A stretch of 64,000 bases of DNA from Blastobasis lacticolella (lineage: Eukaryota; Arthropoda; Insecta; Lepidoptera; Blastobasidae): positions 7,754,122 to 7,818,121 of the forward strand of contig LR990044.1 in NCBI GenBank assembly GCA_905147135.1. The letters run 5' to 3'. Position numbers and translations under genes: made by a program. Within the stretch, counting starts at the first letter, position 1. The number at the start of each line of letters is the position of its first letter. Below, piece after piece: positions 35,401-47,400 of this stretch. Under the pieces are notes generated by a model, which was given only the letters and a program-made list of their open reading frames with translations, had not been told where the DNA came from and ran no database searches.

Positions 35401-38400
35401 GCGCGGCCAGCAGCGTGGGCCCGACGCAGATGGCGAGGTTCCACGCGTCCATCATGTTCGCCTCGCTGTACTCCGTCAGGCTGGGGAGAGACCACGCGTT
35501 TAGCACGTATACATCAGGAAGAAAGCAGCCTGCCGGAGCCGTAAATCCAATAGCGCGCTGCGGTCTAGCCTAATAATCGGTACTGCGGGTCTAGCCATGA
35601 TGCCTTGAATTTTTGCGATCGACAAAAAAACAAACAAAATGTACGATATTTGACTTAGGCAATAGAAAAGACTAAATACTTAGTTATAATTTTTTATAAA
35701 TAATTTTAAAAGATTTTTTTAAAGAGGGTAGTTGCAAGCAAAATGACTCAAAATTCCCAGAGAGATAGAACTGCGAACGCTTCTAAGCTTGCTGAATGTA
35801 GCCGACGAGTTCCGATCGACAATTGCAATCGCTAAGAAGCGATTGGCTAATGGCTTTCGCTGGTTCACGCAAATAGTCGGAGGCGAAATGAAGATTTATT
35901 TAATTGCGCAATAAGCACAAAGTCGATATGCTCATATTATATTAAAATTGTTAAAAATTCCTTACTATTTTCGTCAATAAATAATCTAATCTAACCTAAA
36001 ACCACATAAAATCAAAACTCACTGTGCCAAAAACGCGGTCAAATATCTGAGCACGATCATATTGGGCGTGGGCAGCCCCTGGAGAGCTTCCTTCAGCCGC
36101 TTCGTGACCTCGGCCTCCGTGCCGGGGGCGGAGCCCGCCCGTAGAAGGGCTTCGGCCACCGAGCTCGGCACTAATGGGGGGCGAAGCTCCCGAAGATACA
36201 GTTTCAGGAGGCCGCACACCTGCAAATGGAAGCAATAATAAGGCGCCGTGACCAGGATAGCTTATGAGGTGCCGTGACCAGGATGGCTTTAGGTACGATT
36301 TTTAACACGCTATGTAGAAATGTGGAATATATTGATTGTTAATATAAATACATATTACGAATAGGAAATATTTTTAATCGATAAACACTGGCTACGTACA
36401 GATGATAAATTAATAGTTTATATAAATATTACGAATAGGAAAAAATTTTAATCGATAAACACTATACAATACTATGTGTAGAGTTACAACAAGGGGCCGT
36501 GACCAGGATGGCTTTACATAAAATTTATGATGATGATGATTTTAGAGACGAGGTAATTAACCTATACTTTTATTGCAAATAATAATATTTTATTCGACCA
36601 TTACAAAAAGCAATGGTTTGTGAGACTGAAATAATAATGATGATGATGATGATGATGTCACTGACCGAATTGATGTCGGAGGCGTCCCTGACGGCGGCCA
36701 GCGGATCCTCGCCGCGCTCGAACGCGGCCCGCAGCGCCTGCATCTCCACCTGCGACCCCGACACCCGGAAGATGCCCTGGTGCCGTAGCCCTGGAGGAGG
36801 AACAAAATATATGGTATTGCAACCAAAAAAAGATATTAAGCGCCATAACGACCCTACTAAATGTGTCTGAAAAAGGAACAAACGTGCCCTGACGTGCCCT
36901 GTCAGGTTCATGAATGGTAAACGGGGCCCATGGGCCAGATTGAATGTCTAGGCAAGCATGACATATTTTCACCCACAGTTAAGATAGATAGATAAATGCA
37001 TAATTACTGAATAAAAAATGGTACTAAGCGCTAACGCGTTGTGGCAGGTACAGGCGACATTTGAAATGCGAACGAAAGCGCTATATAATCGACTAGTGGA
37101 GCCGGCGCGTCTCCGTTCGCGTACCTACCTACCTACTTTACCCTTAACTACCCCTTTTTTCTTGATTATAAGCCTTCCTCTTGAACCACTCTATTTATTC
37201 TTGAAATCCGCATAAAAATTCGTTGCGTAGTTTATAAGATCTAAGCGTACATAGATACAGACGGCGGGAAGCGACTTTGTTTTATACTATGTATAGGTGT
37301 TGTATGACTGCCACGAGCATCGTCATTTACTACTCATCCCAATATACTCACCATAAGTAGCGATAACCCTCACGCAGGACGTGAGCACCTTCGGCAGCGT
37401 CTCCGGCTGTTGGTCCAGCAGGGGGGCGGCAAACAGCCCCCTCCTCAGTTGGGCCCGGCGGGGGGGCGAAGGGGGGGACAATCGCCCCCCGGGGGACACT
37501 CCCGCCGCGCCGAGTCTCGCCCGGACAGCGGCGGCCTTGCTTTCAAGACGGGCGAGACGACCGGCGCAGGAGACGTATGAGCGGAATTTCTGTGTATTTT
37601 AATATTGTAATTTAGAAATGGATGTCGTCGATAAATCATACACATCGGCTGAGTAAATACGAAAGCGAAACTAATCGATGTGCATTATTTACTGGCTTGT
37701 AATATACTGAAACATTTAAGTCAGTAAGAAATAATATCAAGGCTAACGTTATAGAAATCAATAAAAAACTTAAAGTAAAGCCAATGAAAGGAATCCGTAA
37801 TCTTGATTTGAAATACAAAAATTCGTAAAAAATTTAATAAATGTTTGTTTGTTTTAATCGATATACGCTTGCCTACAAATCGATTTTGAAAATCAACCCA
37901 GACACTGTTTTCGGGGTCCGCATAGCTGAAATTGGAAGCTACAATGAGATGACGTGACCAGGATGGGTTTAATACACCACGCGCAAAGTAATACGAGTAC
38001 GTGACAAGGATAGTTTTTTCCATATGTGAAGGCCACTTGATCGCGAAGAGTGGAAGAATCTGGGAGAGGCCTCTGTCCAGCAGTATTCAACTAACGAGTC
38101 AGACCACCATTCCACCATTTCCATTCAACATTTCGGCCACCGAATAATAAAATTTAAGAAAGCCAGTGTAATAAATAAGTTTCAAACAATTTTGCAACAT
38201 CTCATATATTCTTGTTCAGGCTGCGCCAATGTGCCTCTGCAAACCTTCCCCTGTCCATCAGATATGGTCGAGATTTGGTCTCTATGTATAGGTACTAAAG
38301 CATGTAACAACAGACATTAAAATAAAGCCTCACCGCCAAATAGTAGTCCTCCTGGTCCCTGCGGGGCCCGTCGTCGTCGGGCGGCGGCGCGGGCGGCGGC

Positions 38401-41400
38401 TCCTGCGCCGCAGCGCGACCGAACAAGCCGCTCACGTCGATCGCAGCGCCTTCCATCTGCGAGGACCGATCGGGAATGAATATAAATAAATTGCAATCAT
38501 TGCTGTTGGTTTCCTTGAGGAAATAAAATAAATAAATATAAGTATATGCTTGGCGAAAGTCACACATCGCCGCGGCTACCCGTACCGATCGGTGCCACAT
38601 CAGATAGATTAAGTTTAATTCGATTCGCAATATAATGGAAGTTAATGATAACAATAGAGGCATAGACTACGGACACACAGTGCAATATAGAAGTTTACAA
38701 GGTAAATAAGATAGCTCACGTCGATCGCCGCGCCCTCCATCTGACCATACCAATTGGAAGGGACACATCAGATAGATAGACAGTTATTTCGATACGCAAA
38801 AAGTTGATGCTATTACGGATTAGCTCCTTTTGTACTGGTTTTAGGTAGGTCGATAGGCATTCTTCTGTAGGTACAATAAATAATAATGAATAAATATACT
38901 TGGACGTTGGAGTTTTCCAGTAGGTATCGTCAGTTGGTTTCAAAGAGCATCAATAGATAGAATAAATTTCTTTTAGAAATAAGTAGTGCCTGTTGTGTCA
39001 GTTATATCTATGTTATATCTCTGTATTTCTTTATTGTGTGCAATAAATTGTTAAATAAATAAATAAATAAAATAGATGGCGCTCCCACAATTTTGGTACT
39101 TCTGTTTTAAATCTGTGTGATTGTGGCAGTGATGTCATGCAGCCAACTAATATTAAACTTAAAAATAACAGTTTATTAATATAAACATAACGTTTAACGG
39201 TTGAAAGAAATGTAAAAATAAATATTGGTTCAAGTAGACACTATGTGCCTTTTTAATACAAACCTTTCATATTTAAATTACGTTTATTCTTGATTCTAGC
39301 GTCCATGAAACGAACTGACTCGGTCAAATTGATCATTGTTGTGTTTGCAATCATTTATTAAACCTCTCAAATTGTTGAAACCTTTTGATGAATGCAATAT
39401 TATCCAGTACAATGTACTCAGAGCTTATATAAAAGTACATATTTCAAGCGATCTTTAATAACCAAAATTGTTGGGGCGCCATCTATTGAGTGATTAGTAA
39501 TGCTTTAGATACCTATTGGAAAACTGCTCATTAATATAGCGCCATCTAGCCCCAAAATAAGCAAAGCTTGTTTTATGGATGTCAGATAACCAATACTACT
39601 TATATACTTTTATTTTAATATATACTTATTGTACAAACTACACCCAACCCGTAACAGAAATCAAGCCAGGAATCGAAACAGAGACTTTTGCGTGGCGGAC
39701 TAGCATGTTAACCAACTGAACCACTTAGGTCTTCAAACGGTCAAAAGGTCGGAAGTGACACATCAGATAGATAAATAGTTTATTTCGATACGCAAATATA
39801 TGAAAGTTGGTACAAATTTCAAAAGTTAATGATAACCATAAAGACACAGACTACGGACACAATGTGTTTAATGCGGATTTAGACTAAATTACATATGAAT
39901 GTAACGGTTTGATTGATTAGCTCACTTGACAGATGATATAGATGTCGTTGTGCGTCAATTAGATCGGGCTATCATCATGGGGAATCATATTACATAAAGC
40001 AGAAATGTTACAAAAGTTCGATGTCTCTGTACACGGTTCCACCGGAAGTCAATATTATATATGTGATAATTCTAGCGAACGGGTTTCGAACAGTTATAAA
40101 GTGGTTTCATTCAACGACCCGGGCCCTTTGCGGGATTTGTACACAGTGCAATATAGAAGTTTACAAGATAATTAAGATAGAAATAAACAACTGGTAAGGG
40201 TTATCAACTCATATGTATGCCGCAGCAGCGTGAACGGGTCAGGGTTCAGTGCAACTATTTGCATATTACAAGTATTAAATTATTGTGTAGTTTCGTATGG
40301 GGCACAGTAAGTAAAGTGAGTGGCATCTATCAAGATATAGGTACATATCAACCTATCCAAAACCAGTATAAGATGAACGTCTCTAAGAGGCGTATAGTAG
40401 TTTGGCGGGGAAGCAAAGATGGAAAGGGTAATTAGAATTACCCACCTGACCGGGTGTTGTGACAAGGGGACCGGCCGCAAACTTCGAGAGATGTCTTTAT
40501 TGTACAAAAAATATGCTTCTATTAAATCAAAATTTACTTGATATGCCATGATCGCAATAAATTAACACAATAACACTTGTGTAAGTGAATGAAGGCTAAA
40601 CAGATAAATATCCGAAAAACAATTGCTCCTACAAACTGTTCCATTTTCAAATTTAAGAACAACATTTTTAAATTTGTCTTTTTTTTTAAATATCTTACAT
40701 TCAAATAAACGCTCTCACATATTGTTCCCGTTTCAAATTTAAGAACAACATTCTTTTTGTTTTATATTTGCCTTCTGTCTAGGTTACAGAAGACGTACTT
40801 AAATACTAAGTTTTATCACTTTAACTGCACGTGCACTTATGATAAGGAAAACTGTTCTAGAAAGTCTTTTATTAAATGGGTACTCATTTGCGAATAATCA
40901 ATGCTATCTATGGAATGATAATATCGCTGTTTTTCGAACGTCGTCGACGGCAATAAATTTTAATAATTCTTGAAATTTGACTCAAACATTTCACGTTGTT
41001 CTTTTCTTTTAAAATACTATGTTACTTAAGAAGAATGATTATTTTTTGTCCATTCTTTCGAATGGCATCATGAAAATAGGCTGATTTTTTTTTTCACATT
41101 AAAGCTGGTTCGACCCAGACGAAGCAAGTAATTTTTTGGATATCTTTGAATGCAGTATTACTATCTTTTAAAAATAACATAAAGTCTTCTTTCAGCAAAA
41201 TATCCTATCTACGATATTTAGGGTACATTACCTTCATGTCTCATAGTCTTGGGACGGCCTGTATATGCGGATGCTTGCCAACCTTGTGTTCGTGTAAGTC
41301 GATATACAGTCTTCTCTCCGTCTCCATAGTTATTTGTGCCCACTCCACTCACCTGGCGCACGAGCTCAGCCTCCGCGGCGTCGAGCGTCTTGGCGTGCTC

Positions 41401-44400
41401 GCGGCACTCGGCGCGCAGCCGCCGCGCGTTGGCCTCCAGCTGGGCGAGCCGCGCCGCGAGCTCCGCCCCCACGGCCGCTGTGGTCTCGTCCTCCGCCTCC
41501 GCCGCGCCTTCGACCAGCTCGCGCATCTCTGTGTCCTGGAGAAGAGGGATTCAAGTTAACTAAAGGGATTGAAACTAGTATAGTGAAGTGTGGTCGCGAA
41601 GCAGAAATAATTTCGTACATTGACCAGTACGGCTAGCACAAGTTGCTCTCGCGCGCGATAAGCGAAAAAAGGCTTGACGTAGACACTGCTATCTCTTTCA
41701 TCTTAGTATTGAGAGAAGGAAACAAACACTCTCTCACGGCGCGAGCTGTGTCACGGACACACTTGTGATAGCCGTGCAGGTTCACGGGAAGTGTACTATA
41801 AGTATAACCTTGGGGTTTTCTAGGCACGCATGCTACATCTTCGGACTCATCGTCGCTTTCCATCAGGTGAGTTGAGGTCAAATGCAAGCCTTTTATTAAT
41901 AAAAAAAAAATACGAAAATGCGGTGCGGTGTTACAATTAGACTAGGTGCGCTTGCGCGCCGGTCGCTTGAGTGGGTAAAGCACAGGCATATCGTTCTCCA
42001 TTCTTATTGGATACAAGCCAGCGCTCACATCAACCACCCACCTCCCGCTACTCGGTAATCAATTGAATTGATATTTTGCAACTCTATGTAAGTTAGATGA
42101 CAATACAATATTATGGTATCAGTACGCTGATTCGATAATGGAGACGCAAAGCCACAGGGTCCATTAGGGCGACCATAAGGGTTTTTTATAAACGCTCTGT
42201 TCAACCAGTCTCAGGATCTTCAGATCCAAGACCTTGGTCAAAGTCGGTCGTATATTTTGTTTCTAATTTAAATTTGAATATTTCTGGTACTAGAGATACC
42301 TGCGATTTTCTTTTGTAGTAACATAATAGAAATCGCAGAAAACCACGCCGTGAAACCTGTCTTAGGGTACCTAAGTTGAAAAACCAATTAGAATGTCGTA
42401 TTCAGCCTCTGCATTTATAGTTAAAAAAAATTGTATTGTAACTGACGTTCCGATTTGGCTGGAGCCGACCAAGCATCAGTTGCAGTCAATACTAATCCTT
42501 ACACAGTACAAAATAAAGTCGCTTGGTTGGCTCCAGCCAAATCTGAACCTCTGTTATTAGTTTAAAAGTTGACTAAACCATAGTAAAATGCGGTCACGGA
42601 GCAGGGAGAATTTCGTACATTGTCCTGTAACCACTTGTCTATGTCGCCCCCACGCAAATAATAATAATATACATTACGTTCGCACAGATTCGCGAGCTTG
42701 AATCTGTGCAAGCGTGATGCAATATATTTACGAAATTCTTCCTGCTCCACAACAGCACTTTAGTTAAGGTCGTAGATAAACTTTGTATTAAACCAATTTC
42801 CCATCCAAGTAAACAAACCATAAATCTCACAGACAAAATGTACTCGTCGATCCGACAAAACAAATAAACAGATGTGAATTCACATATCGATCCAGCAACT
42901 AACCACTAAAAACAATCTACAAAACACAAATAATTTTATTTTAATTTCTCCATTACACATAAAGTCGATAGAAAATTGGTTTGGAACAGACCATAGACAA
43001 GATAAGAAGGAACGTGTCCGAAAAAAAAACTAACACGTCCTGATACTGAAATTAGAATAATGACGTTTCGGAAAACGACCTAGCGCCCTCCTTCATGGAA
43101 TTATGATTATTGTCAAATATGTCAACATTTGACGTAGTAGACATTGACACCAAAGTTAGACAGTATCAACCGATTAATTTTAAATGGTGTACAATAACGA
43201 AGACGGCTTATTAAGGTTTTAAGACTGCTCGATAGCGTCGAGTTATATTGCCTCTATATAGTTTATTATTGCCAGTAATTATGATTCTTGTCAAATATGT
43301 CAACATTTGACGTAGTAGACATTGACACCAAAGTTAGACAGTTGTACAATAACGGCTTATTAAGGTTATGGACTATTCGATAGCGTATAACTATATTTCC
43401 CCTGATTATTGCCAGTAAAGTAAATTAGTACCCCTATAAATAAGGTTGAATCAAACTAGACCACCGTCACGGGCTGCCAATCGGCTCCCAGCAGACTGGG
43501 CAACCAGTATGGTACCCAGCGGAAGACCTACCAACTGACCATTCGCAGCGAGAAGCCAATATTTATATTGGTTGAAGGTCTGTACATGGACCGCCACCAG
43601 TCTTCACCTGTCTTGTCAGCGTACCTATCCAGAGCTTCGGCAGTGACCACTAGCAATCGTGCCTGTCTTACTTAACCATTAAGCAAACTCTTAATTATAA
43701 GTATGTGTAGGTTCAGTTTCTATGGCGATGACAGGCTATGAGCGTCCCGATTCGCCATATTAACTATAATGCTAGATAATTCTAGTTTTTATTTTAGTTA
43801 TGTCTAGGCGGCACATCCGTTGGGCACCTATATAAAAGTATACTATTTTCAAAAAAGGTACACACGCATTATTTGACATTATGCCCTCTCCTCTGAAAAG
43901 GAATATCTTTCCTCATTGATGTGTAAGAAAAGAATAGAACAGAATATTATTTATTGCTTAAAATGTGGTATACAATAGTTGTTAAAATTAAGATTTGTAA
44001 TTAAGTACCAACCTGAGCCTGCGGCTGCTGCCCCCTAAACGGCAGTGGCCGTGGCGGGGCGAAAGCCTGTGCGTGTGCCGCCACCAGTCTCTGTCTGTCT
44101 GTCAGCGCGTCTAGGGCTTCAGCAGCGGCCAGTAGGGCTGTGGCGCCTGCATTGGCAGCGGCCGCGGCCCCGCTTTCGGCTGCGGCGGCGGCGCGGACGC
44201 AGCGACCGACCACCGCTTCGAAGCCTACTTCCATACACTGGTGGATAGATAGACATGATTTACTTCTTATTCTTATATTAACAGAAAGTAACTTAAGTAC
44301 AGGTAGGTAGGCCTTCCACAAGGTGGACCGACGACTGGTAAAGATCGAAGGTACCAGCTGGATGCGGAAGGCACAGGACTGGCCTTTGTGGAGATCTCTG

Positions 44401-47400
44401 GGGGAGACCTATGCCCAGCAATGGGCGTCTTCTGGCTGATATGATGATGATGAACTTAAGTAAAAAGGCGAGCTTAACTTAACAGATGAGTTTTCAACCA
44501 GCATACCTTGGAGTCAAGGAAACCGTACGTCAACATTTAGGCATAGGAAGTAAGTAAAAATAAGTATAAGTGGTGCCTTTTGTGACATGTATATATTTGC
44601 CATATCTTTGTTACCATTTTTGTGTGCAATAAACTATTAAATAAATAAATAAAAATTTATCCTCACTAGCATAATATCAGCGATGTCATCCAGGTAGTAC
44701 CGCTGCAGGGTGGCGTTGGCCGCCTCCAAGCTCAAAGTGTAGTCGGCGCGAGCTCTCAGTGCACGCCCGCGAGCCGCCGCGTGACGAACACGGCGCTAGG
44801 GACCAAAGGAGAAGGAGATATTAGGGACTAGAATCTAATAAACCGTCACGAGATGCCAATCGGCTCCCAACTCGAGATCAGACTCAGACTCCCCAGCGGA
44901 AGACCTCGGCCAGCCTCGGCGAGCCAACGGTATTAGGTGCTAAATATATTCTTATCTAACATTGTTCTATTACGAATTTTAGAAGCGAGTTAAATGAGGG
45001 TAGATTACTTCGAACGAAAAGAGATTACAACTGAAAAATCCATCTTCTGACGCATCGGCAAAAAACTCAACTCAACGGTTACTATTAACTTAATAGTTCG
45101 ACTGTTCAGTTAAAACTGGCAGACAGGAAAACTGAAGGTCAGTAGCCCGCTTTAGATTAGATTTTCAGTTAAGTTTAACTGCACAGTTCTCAGTTTTGCC
45201 TACACACATACGGGCGTAAGGAGATATTAGGGACTCAGACCAAATCTATACACAGTATAAAACAAAGTCGCTTCCCGCCAAGAATTTTAACGCGCTTTTC
45301 AGCATTAGATCAAGAGGAAGGTTTATAAACAAGAAAAAGAGGGTAGGGTAAGGGTTGGGGTAAAGTCGGTGTACGCGAACGAAGTGGCGCCGGGTCCACT
45401 AGTAAGAAATGAAGACAGAATCCTGTGAACAACATACTTGCACGCAAAACTACGCTTTACTAAACACGTACACGGTCATACGCACCCATTGTCAACAAAA
45501 CTACGCCTTGGCAAAATTCACGAAGTACACACATGTTTACGAAAAGTGGAGAAGAAAGCGGAGCCTGGCAGAGGCCGGGATTGATCGCTCGGATGATGAT
45601 GATGATAACAAGAATCGTAGCGTTAGTTATCACACATTTGTCACAAGTTGAGTACCTAGTACAAAAAATCGACGTCCGCTCACTGAATAGAGCCATCCAA
45701 ACCTCTTCAACGCCTGGTCAACGGCCTTAATCTTCTTCTGCCAGGGCTAGTGGGCCTCCTGCAGCTTGAGTGCCGCCGCGCGCCACTCCTCCGCCTACCC
45801 ATATGCCTCTTGAAGGATCCCATAGTTGAAGTTGTCCGTGTCTATACACACATTGTGACTGCGACAGCGTACCGCCGACCACTACAGGTATACAGCACCA
45901 TCTCCCTACTCACCTTCTCCAACTCCTTGTCCACAGCCTTGATCTTCTTCTGCCTGGGAGGGTCGGCCTGTTGCAGCTTGTCGCGTTGTTCCCGAGCGTG
46001 TCTGAGCTTTAGCGCCGCCGCGCGCCATTCGGCCGCCGCTGCCGCGTGAGCCTTGCCAGCCGCGCCCGCCTCTGAGAGACTCGCACCGAGTTCCTCGTGA
46101 CGCTCGGATACTGAGGGGCAAAATGAACATAATTTTGAATATAGATCTTTAGCCAAATAGGGGCACGGCAGCGATGCTACTGCGGAGCACGATCTCAATA
46201 TATGGCGCATCTTCTTGTCCTCTTTGCTCTGTCACTTGCACTAGGGACTAAACTGCTCCTGCACGTCTAGCACAAGTGTGCTCTTGAGCGCGATATGCGA
46301 GAAAAGGCGCGACATAGATACTGCTATCTCGATGATCTTTGTATTGAGAGAAGGAAACAAACGCTCTCAAAACGAACAGTTGCTATAGCCGATTACTGTG
46401 CGAGCCAGATTTAATTTAGTTTTTGAAAATTTAACTTGATCAAGATGAAGACTGTTGCGGTAGCCGCCCACCGCTGCGATCTAGGGAAATTGCAAGAGAT
46501 CTTCCGCTGTCGTGTGCGGTACCCGCCTCTAAGATGCTCGTGTCGCGTCCTTCATAATACTCGGACACCAGGTTGTGGACGCCGCTGTTTAGCCAGGATC
46601 TACAGCGGCGACCCAAAAGAAAGTCCCTAAGTTCTACAATACGAGCTTGACCACAAACAGTTCAAGCTGAGTTAACCTTATAGTGGAGTAAAATTAACCG
46701 GAAATAGGGCTTAAGGTGGAACTAATTGCAACAGAAATGATTATTGCTGAAAATGGTAGGTAATACACTTCTAATCAACATACTAAAGATATACACCTGT
46801 TACCTTTGCTGCTTTTGATGTGAAGGGGCCCGATAGGTCCCAGTTATTTTTTTTTTATAAATATCTCGAAAATAGTGCATCCTACGAGAATATACTCCAT
46901 AACATTCGGACGCTCTCACACCAAAAGCAGCAAATATAATAATAATATATTACTCTACTATTCATCAACTAGTCCATACCTATATCACGGCACTTCCTAT
47001 GCAGCCGCAACGCGTCGTCGGCGGCTCGCTGCAGCCGCGCGGCGAGCGGCCCGCCGTACAGTTCACCGAGCGTCGCGTGGTCGCGCGAGAGGGCGCGCGT
47101 GTTCTCTAGAGCCGCTTGCCAGCAGGAGAACGCGCCAGTCAGCGGCCACTGCTCGCGTCTGCAATGGGGATTGAAACAATACTGTATTAGAAGGGAAGCA
47201 GCGCTCCTAGAAGAAACGAGCGTTAGGTGTACGCTTTCAAAGTCGAGCGCAACGCATTCGCCATTCCTCTGGTGTTGCGGGTGTGTATGGGCGGCAGTGA
47301 ACACTTTCCAATAAGCGACTTGCTTGCCCGTTAGTCTCACAGTCAGTACGGCGATCACTGACGATATGATGAGATAATCGCTTAGCTCATATCTAGCAGA

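Larger units (their letters stand above)
38580..40185. repeat. threefold local duplication upstream of an srGAP exon
   Basis: The segment cacatcagatagat plus a cgata/tcgcaa stretch recurs at 38597, 38763 and 39757; acagtgcaatatagaagttt recurs at 38680 and 40143. The middle unit carries the duplicated exon start at 38720-38740. MITE and SINE insertions later split the units. Confidence 0.7.

Noticed and set aside
45720..45800. Extra F-BAR exon resembling 45914-46110
   Set aside because: It shares words with the real exon but contains a stop in the matching frame and lacks good splice sites; probably a decayed duplicate.
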